A stretch of DNA of 64,000 nt from Pedobacter sp. MR2016-24 (GTDB lineage: Bacteria; Bacteroidota; Bacteroidia; Sphingobacteriales; Sphingobacteriaceae), in the NCBI RefSeq assembly GCF_026239655.1, contig NZ_JAPIVO010000007.1, forward strand, positions 1-64,000, in the 5' to 3' direction. The stretch's first letter is position 1. Every line of letters starts with the position of its first letter. The translations under genes were made by a program, and so were the position numbers. Shown piece by piece: positions 1 through 8,368 of this stretch. The notes under the pieces are model-generated. The model searched no databases. It was given only the letters and a program-made list of their open reading frames with translations, and was not told where the DNA came from.

Positions 1-1
1 G

Positions 2-766
2 CCGAAATCCATGTATTATTATCAAAAGTTAAAGGATGATTCAGAAACAATAGCTAAACTTCAGGAACTGTCTTTGGCTTATCCAACTGAAGGACAGGAT
101 CTATACTATGGAAGAATCCGTACACAGGGCTATAAATGGAATTATAAAAGAGTCAGGCGCGTGTATCTATTACTAGGATTAAATCAAAGAAGGAAAGTAC
201 GCAAGCGTTTACCAGCGCGGGTAAAAACTCCGCTGTTACGTCCGGATAATCCTGGAGAAATGTGGTCTATGGACTTTATGAACGATGTGCTGACCAATCA
301 AAGAAAGTTCAGGACACTAAATGTCATAGATGATTTTAACCGGGAAGCCATTGCTATTGAAGTTGCTCATTCTATGCCGGCGGTAAGAGTAACCAGGATA
401 TTAGAACAAGTCATTTGCGAGCAAGGAAAACCAAAATGTATCAGGGTTGATAATGGACCAGAATTTATCAGTAAGGAATTCAGTACATGGTGCAAGGATA
501 ATCACATTGAAATTCGATATACACAGCCTGGAAGGCCAATGCAAAATGGATATATAGAACGTTTTAATCGCAGCTTTAGGGAAAGTATTCTGGATGCGTA
601 TTTATTCGATGATATAACGCAAGTACAGCTACTAGCAGAGGAATGGGTAAACGATTACAACTCAAAGAGGCCACATGAAGCTTTGGAAGGTAAAACACCG
701 CTGGAATATAGAGCACAATGGAGCCTCAGCATGCAGTCAACTCCTGCGGAGTCGACTGCATGCTGA
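2..766 (+). CDS. IS3-family transposase OrfB, 5' end outside window
   Basis: DDE integrase-type transposase that catalyses cutting and joining of an IS3-family element. The reading frame is open to the left edge, so the N-terminal helper (OrfA) and the frameshift zone lie outside. An HTH_21-like segment (YYGRIRTQGYKWNYKRV) precedes an rve core with the catalytic triad: Asp in WSMDFMND, Asp in RVDNGPEF and Glu in GYIERFNRS. The C-terminal ending YNSKRPHEALEGKTPLEY is typical of the family. No lesion is seen in the visible part, so it may be functional. The stop codon lies inside a strong hairpin. Confidence 0.93.
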   Translation, partial: PKSMYYYQKLKDDSETIAKLQELSLAYPTEGQDLYYGRIRTQGYKWNYKRVRRVYLLLGLNQRRKVRKRLPARVKTPLLRPDNPGEMWSMDFMNDVLTNQRKFRTLNVIDDFNREAIAIEVAHSMPAVRVTRILEQVICEQGKPKCIRVDNGPEFISKEFSTWCKDNHIEIRYTQPGRPMQNGYIERFNRSFRESILDAYLFDDITQVQLLAEEWVNDYNSKRPHEALEGKTPLEYRAQWSLSMQSTPAESTAC

Positions 767-768
767 GG
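724..768 (+). terminator. Long hairpin overlapping the transposase stop codon
   Basis: Arms 724-738 and 754-768 are perfectly complementary (15 bp, CCTCAGCATGCAGTC outer arm). The pairing continues inward after one mismatch as 740-744 with 748-752, leaving a 3-base loop. The TGA stop (764-766) lies inside the right arm. No T-run follows, so this may be a transcript-protecting or translation-limiting structure rather than a classical intrinsic terminator. Confidence 0.7.
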
Positions 769-835
769 GATAAGAAATAATATATAAATTTGAATTCTCG
801 CCTCCTAAACCGGTTCGAAAAAAGGGAGGGTTACA

Positions 836-1106
836 CATTAATATAGAACTTCAGAGCATATTGTATATTAAGTTGAAACTGTTTAGAATAAAGAGTAAAG
901 TCAAAAAATTATAGATATTTCAGAAAAGTACAGTAATTGTTATACACTTAACAAACGTCAATGTATAATAATATTCATACTAATAATGATAAATGCTATG
1001 CCGGATGATGATTAGCAAGTATATTATATTTGAGTCAAAAGGACTATAAATAGAAAAATTATATAGTTACATTTATATACAGCACTACACAATTCCAATT
1101 GGTGTT
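836..1106. other. AT-rich spacer without a gene
   Basis: No convincing ORF. A TATATTTG string at 1025-1032 matches the Bacteroidota -7 consensus TAnnTTTG, but there is no matching -33 TTG at the usual spacing, so a promoter here is only possible. Confidence 0.4.
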
Positions 1107-1189
1107 TAGGAAGACCTGAAAATCCTTAAAAGAGTAGGGAGAATTTAAAGTTTTTAACGATTTTTTGATTAAAAAAATCTTAAGCAATT
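1107..1189 (+). promoter_or_regulatory. Conserved structured leader, copy 1
   Basis: Upstream of the first small gene. AGG (1108-1110) can pair with CCT (1124-1126), and CCT (1115-1117) with AGG (1136-1138), in the interleaved order of an H-type pseudoknot. The invariant GAAAA (1118-1122) and AGAGTA (1131-1136) occur at the same places as in the other three copies. A second hairpin (GATTTTTT / AAAAAATC) sits just before the ATG. Confidence 0.55.
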
Positions 1190-1438
1190 ATGCCTAGAAT
1201 TTGGTATGCATATGTAGGCGGAAATCCTCAAGAACCAAGTAGCTGGTTTAGAGCTACAGTTAAACCATCCTGTGTAACAGGCTCAAATTTATGTGCAATT
1301 TACGCTTATAATGGAGATATAAATCCCGCTCCATTTTCAATAAACTTATCCAATTACATCAGCAACGCACTAATTAATTCGGTACCTCAACCACTGTCGC
1401 CAGCGGGTGCAAAAAAATACGTTTATTTAAAGTCCTGA
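1190..1438 (+). CDS. Small protein of an unrecognised repeated family, copy 1
   Basis: 82 residues; I do not recognise the family. Three other copies and one fragment lie within 7 kb and share an N-terminal W-Y-x-Y/F segment (IWYAYVGG), a central C-A-I element followed by Asn-Gly, NYISNAL, and a C-terminal QPxxPxGAxxY motif ending in MK or LK. There is no signal peptide or membrane helix. This copy has only two cysteines (Cys28, Cys35), whereas copies 3 and 4 have six. The start is fixed by alignment with the paralogues and by the shared leader. The neighbouring tandem glycosyltransferases suggest, without proof, that these proteins could be their substrates. Confidence 0.7.
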   Translation: MPRIWYAYVGGNPQEPSSWFRATVKPSCVTGSNLCAIYAYNGDINPAPFSINLSNYISNALINSVPQPLSPAGAKKYVYLKS

Positions 1439-1490
1439 TAATTTTATCTCGGATTCTGGCTGATCTAACTGTTGTTGATCATTTCCTGAG

Positions 1491-2496
1491 GAATTTTGTA
1501 TAAGTGGCCAAAGGTATTGCATTTAAAGTCGACATTTATTATCAAATGTAATATTAAACTGGTTGATGATCATGCCCCAATCTCTGATGGCACGATCTAT
1601 TTTCTGGATATTCGTTGTCGATAAGTATACGTGTTTAATTGCAACCTAACCATCAGGAAAAGGATTTTGGCTTTGGTGAATTTCCTGATGCCACTGTTGA
1701 GACTTTCAATCATATTTATGGTATAAATGATCTTACGGATCTCCAGTGGAAATTGGAAGTAACTGGTCATTGGTTTTCAGTTATTTTCCCAGCTGGCAAC
1801 GGCATAGCCATACTTACTTCCCTATTTCTTGCCGAAGTCATTCAATGCATACCTGGCATAATCGCTGTTTACCCTGCCATAGATTTCCTTCAGGTCAGCA
1901 GCAGAAAGTTTGCGTTCTTTCCAAGATACATATTTACAGACGTTCAGTATCTGATGGACCACGAAGAGCTGGGTAATGGTTAGTGGAAATATTTCCGCAA
2001 TAACTTCAATAAAACCAGTGAGGTTATCCGTACAGGCGATTAAGATCTTCTCAACGCCTCTTGCTTTAAAATCAGTGAGTACGTTCGGCCGGAAAGAAGC
2101 ACTTTCTGTTTCATTGATCTACATTCCTAAAATCTCTTTTAAAAAGTCATTTTTAAGCCCGATGACCGGACAGATATACTTGTTAACCACCTTTCCATTA
2201 TGAAGGATCTTGAACTGGATGCGCCCTTTAGAAGCATATTTTTCATAGGCTAGGTGATCATCGAGTTCACCCTGAAGGATTTCATTACCAACTTGTTTGA
2301 ACATTTCCAGGAAAAATTTCTGCAACGTTCCCTGGACTTGAATTGCTTTATAAAGTCCTTCGGTAATCATAAGTTATTATCTTTCTTAATGTTTTTATCT
2401 AAAGTTCTGAATTTTATCAAACAAAAGGAACCTTTTTTGATGATTCTTTAAATATACTACGGTTAGCGGGACTTTTTTCCTACTTACACAAAATTC
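1491..2496 (-). mobile_element. Decayed IS256-family insertion sequence
   Basis: Imperfect terminal inverted repeats are visible: gaattttgtataagtgg at 1491-1507 and, in inverse orientation, ctacttacacaaaattc at 2480-2496, matching at 15 of 17 bases. Between them lies a broken Mutator-type transposase. The element is shorter than usual for IS256 (about 1.3 kb), in line with the internal deletion in its gene. Confidence 0.75.
1523..2370 (-). pseudogene. IS256-family (Mutator) transposase pseudogene
   Basis: Reading from 2370 downward, the N-terminal part (MFKQVGNEILQGELDDHLAYE) is typical of IS256 transposases. It then jumps directly to FKILHNGKVVNKYI, so roughly 100-130 residues, including the first catalytic Asp region, are deleted. 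The frame is next interrupted by TAG at about 2119. It continues with LIACTDNLTGF, then SMAVASWEN followed by a TGA, then INMIESLNSGIRKFTKAK, and after a frameshift near 1630 ends as NIQKIDRAIRDWG with a stop at 1523-1525. With at least one deletion, two nonsense codons and one frameshift, it cannot make an active transposase. Confidence 0.88.
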
Positions 2497-2649
2497 TAAA
2501 CACTACGACTATACTTTCTCAAAAATGATCACTAAACCTTAATGATCTGTTCATCAATATTCCTCACGTTTGCGCCATTAAAGTTCATCCCAAAGATTTT
2601 TGATTTAAGTGGTTTGCTCATCTGTTAATATTACTTAATAGATTAATAA

Positions 2650-2712
2650 ACTAGCATTTCCCAGCCTAACATCCTAGGCGCCAAAAAATATATTTATTTA
2701 GAAACACCTTAA
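2650..2712 (+). pseudogene. 3' fragment of the small-protein family
   Basis: Translates as SQPNILGAKKYIYLETP before a TAA at 2710-2712. This aligns with the C-terminus of copy 1 (QPLSPAGAKKYVYLKS). The rest of the gene is missing and the frame is closed just upstream (TAA 2647-2649). It lies a few hundred bases before the first glycosyltransferase, the same arrangement as copy 3 before the second glycosyltransferase. Confidence 0.65.
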
Positions 2713-3011
2713 TAGCAAGTTGACGAAAGTGTTAATGAATTGTGTTTATCGCGGGTTAAGCACAAACGTGAAGGATTATGTTTAATTATAAAAATAAACG
2801 CTGGACAATCACTTTTAGTACTGAAGATTAGCAAATCTTAAAATCATGTAGTTCATTGGCTGGGAGTCTACTTTGTCGATAAGACTAAATTAGTGAACTG
2901 CAGTTACAGTCAATAGCTAAACTTCAAAACATTATAAAACAAATCTAATTAAGAGCCAGGTGGCCTTCATTATTTAATAGATCCACCTCTATTTTTATAA
3001 AAATAAACCAG
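2713..3011. other. AT-rich spacer before the glycosyltransferase pseudogene
   Basis: I see no ORF or clear hairpin terminator here. The last 40 bases resemble the sequence before the intact second glycosyltransferase (a tattttta-acaaa/aaataa stretch before ATGAATAAT). Confidence 0.35.
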
Positions 3012-4323
3012 ATGAATAATCCTTTAGTGTCCTGTATAATGCCTACAGCAAATAGGCCAGAAATTATTCCATACGCAATTGATTACTTTCTAAGTCAGCG
3101 TTACAAAAATGTGGAGCTGGTCATTATAGACGACAGCGAGGATTCGGTGTACAAATTAATACCGGATAACACGAAGATCAGATATTTCTACTGTCAGCCA
3201 TTAGGCACCATTGGCGCCATAAGAAATCTTGCCTGCAGTTTAACCCAAGGAGAAATCATCCTCCACTGGGACGACGACGACTGGTATGCGGAGGACTGGA
3301 TTACACGCAAGGTCGCTACTTTAATAAATTCCAACGCAGATATCTGCGGCTTAAACAAAATCAATTTCTTTGAACCCTTCAAAGATAAAAGACACACTTT
3401 CACCGATGCTATACCAGAGCAACCGTGGGTCTACGGACCTACTCTCGCCTATTGGAAAAGCTTCTGGGAAAAACACCACTTCCAGCACATGCAGCTTGGT
3501 GAAGACAATGACTTTGTTATGAATTCTGGAGCGAAGATTTGTATCAATGAATACGCGGAAGGATATCTGGGAATTCTCCATGGCAGGAACCTAAGCATGC
3601 CTACTTATGAAAATCCAAAAGAAAAACATCAACTGGCAAAATGGATCCAGGTTATAGAAAAACCTCATCAAGCTGAGCTTCCTTCTCCGCTCTCTATTAG
3701 CAACGATACTCCTTTGGTATCCTGCATTATGCCGACAGCCAACAGACGCAGGTTTATCCCTACTGCGATAGATCTTTTTTTCCGGCAGGACTATCCAAAT
3801 AAAGAAATGGTCATTTTTGATAATGGTCAGGATCCGGTTGAAGATATTATTCCAAACGATGAGCGAATACGTTATTATTACCTGAAAACATCTGAGCCAT
3901 TGGGGATCAAAAGAAACAGAGCAATTGAATACGCACATGGAGAACTGATCGCCCATTGGGATGATGACGACTGGTATGCGGCTGACTGGCTCACGCATCA
4001 GGTTCATGCTTTGCTCAATTCTGGTGCAGATTTAGCTGGCATCAATCAGGTGCAGTTCTACTCTCCTACGCAGAATAAATACTGATGGCTAAAAACATGA
4101 ATTCCAGAAAATCCTGGCTAACCGTCGCGAGTTTAATTTATCGGAAATCATTCTGGTTGATCACCCCTTCAAAGGTCTACAGATTGGAGAAGAAGATGAT
4201 TGTATCAGGAATAATGGAACCAGTGTATATGCCCATGACTATTATCAGGGCTTTATGGCCACACTTCATTCTAACAATACAAGCATAAAACTCTTCGAAG
4301 AAATTGGGGGTAAAATTGGTTGA
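3012..4323 (+). pseudogene. Tandem-domain family-2 glycosyltransferase, frameshifted copy
   Basis: Close paralogue of the intact gene at 6299-7612. Two GT-A domains each begin with SCIMPTANR and contain a DDDD metal/nucleotide-sugar motif (LHWDDDDWYAEDW and AHWDDDDWYAADW). The frame closes at 4085 after QNKY because one base is missing relative to the paralogue (tactgatgg against tattggatg). A second one-base loss follows near 4157, after RKSFW. Beyond it the original frame is readable again as far as a TGA at 4321-4323. The truncated 357-residue product would keep both DDDD motifs but lose the C-terminal region, so residual activity cannot be excluded. Codon and base use match the AT-rich surroundings. 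Confidence 0.85.
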
Positions 4324-4754
4324 TTGTAATAATTTAGCTTTAGTACATCGATGATGCAACATTTTCCAGAATTAATGATGGTTCGTGCGTTTAGTACATC
4401 ACATTTCCGAACGTCAATAGAACAATAATGTTGATCGTAAAAATTGAAAGTAATGATATGATTAGCAATTGAACTTTAATAAATTTATAGTAATGACGAT
4501 AAATATTAATCTAAATTTTAGATCTTTAGAGTACACATAAATATAAAGTAATTACTGCAAATGAAATAAGCGAAATATTTATCAATAATCCAACTTAGCA
4601 AGCCCACTGCCTTCACACTTATTTTAGGGATCTCTATCAAGAATTCTATTCTGATGTATCACAAATTACTGCTAATGTGTTATTGATAATAAGCGCAATA
4701 ATTTCAGATGCCATATTGTATTTAAATTGTATCTAAAAAAGGGCGTAAAGTCAA
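4324..4754. other. AT-rich spacer without a gene
   Basis: No ORF with recognisable content. It separates the convergent glycosyltransferase pseudogene and the minus-strand small gene. Confidence 0.35.
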
Positions 4755-4800
4755 AAAGTAAATATTACCTAATTTGATCAAATTAGGTAATATTTACTTT
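4755..4800. terminator. Perfect 46-bp palindrome
   Basis: Positions 4755-4777 and 4778-4800 are exact reverse complements with no loop spacer (centre ttga|tcaa). Read on the minus strand it lies 40 bases after the stop of small gene copy 2 and is followed by CTTTTT, so it is well placed to be its terminator. A partial echo (aattaggta) follows at about 4805. Such a perfect palindrome could also be the scar of a mobile element. Confidence 0.6.
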
Positions 4801-4839
4801 AACAATTAGGTAAAATATCACTCTGATTTTAGTTATCTA

Positions 4840-5103
4840 TCAAAATTTCAAATATACATACTTCTTCGCACCTATTGGAAAAGTTGGCTGAGGTATACCA
4901 GAAATAAGTGCATTAGAAATATAGTTCTGTAAGTTTGTACTAAAAAAAGAACTTGGGTACCAATCGCAATCAGGCACATAAACAGTACAAATTTTTGTAC
5001 CAATTAAGCATCCAAATGCAATAGACGTTTTAAAATATTTTGAAGAATCTAATGGAGAGAAATTACCACCCCCGTCTAGAAATCCATACCAACATCTAGC
5101 CAT
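4840..5103 (-). CDS. Small protein of the repeated family, copy 2
   Basis: 87 residues from the ATG at 5103, chosen because MARCWYGFLDGGG then aligns with the paralogues and the leader spacing is kept. An upstream in-frame ATG at 5133 would add ten unrelated residues. It shares CWYxF, an I-C-T-V element, NLQNYISNALISGIPQP and PIGAKKYVYLKF. Four cysteines (CWY, FGC, KIC, DCDW) are visible. It is the only copy on the minus strand, so the array includes an inversion. Function unknown, no signal peptide. Confidence 0.68.
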   Translation of the reverse strand: MARCWYGFLDGGGNFSPLDSSKYFKTSIAFGCLIGTKICTVYVPDCDWYPSSFFSTNLQNYISNALISGIPQPTFPIGAKKYVYLKF

Positions 5104-5180
5104 AATCATGAATGATTTAAAATAAACCATCAAATTTTTAATAATTCCTACTCTTAAAGGTTTTCGGATTCCCCTTATTC
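5104..5180 (-). promoter_or_regulatory. Conserved structured leader, copy 2
   Basis: On the minus strand, AAGG (5176-5173) can pair with CCTT (5160-5157) and TCC (5168-5166) with GGA (5148-5146). The conserved GAAAA lies between, and AGAGTA precedes GGA. The pairing bases differ from the other copies (TCC/GGA here; GCT/AGC or CCT/AGG elsewhere), which is the pattern expected of a conserved structure. The hairpin just before the ATG is weak in this copy. Confidence 0.55.
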
Positions 5181-5607
5181 ATTTATAATAATGAATATAT
5201 TCTAATATAAATAATCTGTAATAGACATCATTGAATTTATGTCACATAATTTCGCCCATAAATTCACTAAAAAATATGCAACGAATTACTATCTCTAATA
5301 CAAATCAAGTTGACCTCCCCCTCGCAAAACCGGACTTTTATAAAGTAGAGATTTTCGGTCAGTGTCAAATAAGGATCATATGCAATTTAACTGTTATTCA
5401 AAATCACGGTCATTAGTTATTACTGCATAGTATTCAGCATATTTATCATATAGTTTATTTGATACACACTCTCAAATTAAATTGCAATAAAGTTAGTTGC
5501 TGTTATTTAATTTAATCCGGTCATAAGACTCAAAATGCACTTACTCCTTTAATAATGTGTCAACCGAGTTCCCATAATTTTGAAGTTATAAGTAACTTTA
5601 TAAGAAA
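5181..5607. other. AT-rich spacer without a gene
   Basis: Intergenic stretch between the divergent copies 2 and 3 of the small gene. I see no convincing coding sequence or RNA gene. Confidence 0.3.
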
Positions 5608-5684
5608 AGGATAAGCTGAAAACCTAGACAGAGTAAGCCGTAATTAATTTTTTTTAAGTTTTTTGATGTATAAAAACTAATATT
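5608..5684 (+). promoter_or_regulatory. Conserved structured leader, copy 3
   Basis: AGG (5608-5610) pairs with CCT (5623-5625), and GCT (5615-5617) with AGC (5636-5638), with GAAAA and AGAGTA conserved. A hairpin of AGTTTTT with AAAAACT lies shortly before the ATG at 5685. Confidence 0.55.
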
Positions 5685-5941
5685 ATGCCTGGATGTTGGT
5701 ATTCTTATGTTGGAGGAAACGTGCTAGAACCAAGTAGTTATTTTCTAGCTTCATGTTCCAGTACACCACCGTGTTGTATAGGCGGTGCAATTTGTGCTAT
5801 TATGCATTTAATGGAGATATTAATCCATCACCATTATCTCTAAATTTACAAAATTACATATCAAATGCACTCGCTACTTTTATTTGTCAACCTCAATCTC
5901 CAGCCGGTGCAACCAAATATGTGAGAATGAAATCGAACTAA
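5685..5941 (+). pseudogene. Small protein of the repeated family, copy 3, single-base frameshift
   Basis: Starts MPGCWYSYVGGN, closely matching copies 1 and 4, and runs to GGAICAI. There, one T is missing near 5800 (gctattatgcattt where the frame needs att-tat-gca). The correct continuation is YAFNGDINPSP, NLQNYISNAL, QPQSPAGATKYVRMKSN, ending at 5941. The first half carries cysteines including a CC pair. Either a real lesion or a sequencing error; everything else in the copy looks intact. Confidence 0.75.
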
Positions 5942-6037
5942 TTGATATTTTAGATTGTAAGTATTTCAAGATAGTTTAAATGGATTCCTTTCATTATTAT
6001 TTGTAATTTTATTTATGCCTTTTAAAAATCAATATTT

Positions 6038-6090
6038 TTTATATCAAATTAATCACATGCTAAATAGTAATGTGATTAATCTGATATAAA
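6038..6090. repeat. 21-bp inverted repeat with 11-base loop
   Basis: Arms 6038-6058 and 6070-6090 (tttatatca.attaatcacat and its complement) differ at one position. It lies about 100 bases after small gene copy 3 and before the second glycosyltransferase. It may end the upstream transcript, though the flanking T-run is on the 5' side. Confidence 0.6.
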
Positions 6091-6298
6091 TTGAAAACAT
6101 GATCCAAATAATTATTAGAGAGTTATTACAAAATGCCAAGATCAAAATTATAGGAATCGAGTTGATTGTACTAGAGGTTGAGATAGCTTAATCGATTGTT
6201 CTGTCACGATTACGAATTGATTTTAAGAACGAAACAATTTACGGTCATAAGTCTTCTAAGTTTTATTCCGCTAATCTATTTTTACAAAAAACATGCAA

Positions 6299-7612
6299 AT
6301 GAATAATTACTTTGTTTCCTGTATAATGCCAACAGCAAACAGACCGGGAATCGTTCCTTATGCCATTGAGTACTTTCTGAATCAAGACTATCCAAATGCA
6401 GAACTCATCATAGTGGACGATGGAGAAAGCACTGTTCAGCATTTGATTCCAGAGGATAAACGCATCAGGTATTATTACTACCAACCTATTGGAGCCATCG
6501 GCGCTGTGCGGAACCTTGCCTGCAGCTTAGCCCAGGGACAGATCATTATCCACTGGGATGATGATGACTGGTATGCAGAAGACTGGATTACACGCCAAGT
6601 TGCTACTTTAACTAATCCCAATGCAGATATCTGTGGCTTAAACAAAATCAACTTTTTTGAACCCTTCAAAAACAAAAGACATACTTTCACAGACGCTACA
6701 CCTGAGCAACCATGGGTGTACGGACCTACTCTCGCCTACTGGAAAAGCTTCTGGGAAAAACGCAACTTCCAGCACATGCAATTGGGAGAAGACAATGACT
6801 TTGTCATGAATTCTGGGGCGAAGATTTGTATCAATGAATACACGGAAGGATATCTGGGAATTCTTCATGGAAGAAACTTGAGTATGCCAACATATGAAAA
6901 TCCAAAAAAGAAACATCAACTGGCAAAATGGATCAAGGTTATAGAAAAACCTTATCAAACCGAGCTTCCTTCGCTGCCCTCCTTTAGCACAGATGCTCCT
7001 TTGGTATCCTGCATTATGCCAACAGCCAACCGGCGCAAATTCATTCCTACCGCAATAGATCTCTTTCTTCATCAGGACTATACTAATAAAGAACTGATCA
7101 TTTTTGATAATGGCCAGTATCCCGTTGAAGATATTATTCCTAAAGATGAGCGGATTCGTTATTATTACCTGGAATCATCTGAACCTCTCGGGATCAAAAG
7201 AAACAGAGCAATCGAATATGCCCAAGGAGAACTGATCACCCATTGGGATGATGACGACTGGTATGCGGCTGACTGGCTCACGCATCAGGTTCATGCCTTG
7301 CTCAATTCCGGCGCAGATTTAGCGGGCATAAATCAGGTGCAGTTCTACTCGCCTACGCAGAATAAATATTGGATGACTAAAAATATGAACTCCAGAAAAC
7401 CGTGGCTCACAGGTGCAAGTCTGATCTATCGTAAAGCTTTCTGGGAACAGCATCCTTTCAAGGGACTGCAGATAGGAGAAGATGATGACTTCATCAGAAA
7501 TAACGGTGGAAAAGTATTTGCACACGATTACTATCAAGGATTCATGGCTACGCTCCATCCTAACAATACAAGTATCAAATTCTTCGAGCAAGCTAATGAT
7601 AAAACCAATTAA
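6299..7612 (+). CDS. Tandem-domain family-2 glycosyltransferase, intact copy
   Basis: 437 residues from the ATG at 6299, preferred over 6293 because MNN then aligns with the paralogue. Two homologous GT-A (GT2-like) domains each start SCIMPTANR, continue with V-D-D-G or F-D-N-G after a hydrophobic strand, and contain HWDDDDWYA with acidic residues expected to bind metal and nucleotide sugar. A short C-terminal region has a third acidic run (IGEDDDFIRNN), a usual acceptor-side feature of GT2 enzymes. No membrane helix or signal peptide, so it should act in the cytoplasm. It is flanked by small-protein copies 3 and 4 on the same strand. The acceptor is unknown; a sugar polymer or the neighbouring small proteins are possibilities. 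Confidence 0.85.
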   Translation: MNNYFVSCIMPTANRPGIVPYAIEYFLNQDYPNAELIIVDDGESTVQHLIPEDKRIRYYYYQPIGAIGAVRNLACSLAQGQIIIHWDDDDWYAEDWITRQVATLTNPNADICGLNKINFFEPFKNKRHTFTDATPEQPWVYGPTLAYWKSFWEKRNFQHMQLGEDNDFVMNSGAKICINEYTEGYLGILHGRNLSMPTYENPKKKHQLAKWIKVIEKPYQTELPSLPSFSTDAPLVSCIMPTANRRKFIPTAIDLFLHQDYTNKELIIFDNGQYPVEDIIPKDERIRYYYLESSEPLGIKRNRAIEYAQGELITHWDDDDWYAADWLTHQVHALLNSGADLAGINQVQFYSPTQNKYWMTKNMNSRKPWLTGASLIYRKAFWEQHPFKGLQIGEDDDFIRNNGGKVFAHDYYQGFMATLHPNNTSIKFFEQANDKTN

Positions 7613-7754
7613 TACTTAGTCACATCCGGACTCAAAAGTTATTGAAACAAAAGTCAAAACGTGGTAGTAACGCTGGGATTATGTCATTTAACTAGGCATT
7701 TAGGACAAAATGACCATAAAGCTAAGTTGCAGTTTATGTAATTTAGATGTAATG

Positions 7755-7838
7755 AAGGAATCGCTGAAAACCTTAAATAGAGTAAGCTGACACTTAAAGT
7801 TTTATGATGCATTTTGATATACAAATGCATCGCCTATT
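7755..7838 (+). promoter_or_regulatory. Conserved structured leader, copy 4
   Basis: AAGG (7755-7758) pairs with CCTT (7771-7774) and GCT (7763-7765) with AGC (7785-7787), interleaved. GAAAA occupies 7766-7770 and AGAGTA 7779-7784. A 9-bp hairpin (GATGCATTT / AAATGCATC) follows, ending about nine bases before the ATG. Confidence 0.58.
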
Positions 7839-8147
7839 ATGCCTGTTTGTTGGTATGTTTATAATGGAACTGGTGATGTTTATTCTCCATCGAGTTACAC
7901 TTTGAGCTCATGCGCCTTTAGGCCATCCTGCTGTGCTGGAGATAGAGTCTGCGCCATCGCTGCACCAAATGGAGGTACAAATCCTTCAGTAATTTCAGCT
8001 AATATAAGAGCTTATATTGCTAATGGAATAGCAAGACAAATATGTCAACCCGACTTTCCTGTGGGAGCAGTAATTTGGGTAAGAATGAAACCAACGCCAT
8101 TTGCTAGGGAGGATGATTTCCCTCCTTCAGAAATTCAAACTAATTGA
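7839..8147 (+). CDS. Small cysteine-containing protein of the repeated family, copy 4
   Basis: 102 residues, the longest copy, with an extra acidic C-terminal tail (PFAREDDFPPSEIQTN) that the others lack. Family features: PVCWYVY, a central run with Cys pairs (PSCCAGDRVCAIAAPNGG), NIRAYIANGIA and ICQPDFPVGAVIWVRMK. Six cysteines. No signal sequence. It lies 226 bases after the intact glycosyltransferase and has its own leader and terminator, so it is probably a separate transcription unit. Function not recognised. Confidence 0.72.
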   Translation: MPVCWYVYNGTGDVYSPSSYTLSSCAFRPSCCAGDRVCAIAAPNGGTNPSVISANIRAYIANGIARQICQPDFPVGAVIWVRMKPTPFAREDDFPPSEIQTN

Positions 8148-8169
8148 GGATTGATCATTGATATACACC

Positions 8170-8199
8170 AGCCCCAAAATGTTAACACAGTTTGGGGCT
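8170..8199 (+). terminator. Terminator after small gene copy 4
   Basis: AGCCCCAAA (8170-8178) pairs with TTTGGGGCT (8191-8199), followed by tcttaatg. Confidence 0.75.
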
Positions 8200-8318
8200 T
8201 CTTAATGAAACCACCTATTGATAGAACTTTATCCCACCTACTTGCCGCCTTATAAGCAAACGTGCGAAATATATATAGTAAATATATTGTAAACAATACT
8301 AAATAAGGTCTATATAAG

Positions 8319-8368
8319 GGTTAATAGAAGGTTGAAAGAGGGTTGCACACGTACAACCACAATTAACC
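8319..8368 (+). promoter_or_regulatory. Two-part hairpin in the leader of the DUF6266 gene
   Basis: GGTTAAT (8319-8325) pairs with ATTAACC (8362-8368), enclosing GGTTG (8341-8345) with CAACC (8354-8358). It lies 140 bases before the ATG at 8507. The rest of 8200-8506 shows no gene. Confidence 0.45.

Larger units (their letters stand above)
1..835 (+). mobile_element. IS3-family insertion sequence, right part
   Basis: The element contains the OrfB above and appears to end near 835. There, a sequence rich in purine runs (gggagggttaca, 824-835) resembles the right terminal inverted repeat of Bacteroidota IS3 elements. The matching left end is outside the window, so the boundary is an estimate. 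Confidence 0.6.

Noticed and set aside
1190..8147. Diversity-generating retroelement as explanation for the repeated small genes
   Set aside because: No reverse transcriptase, no template repeat and the differences between copies are not concentrated at adenines.
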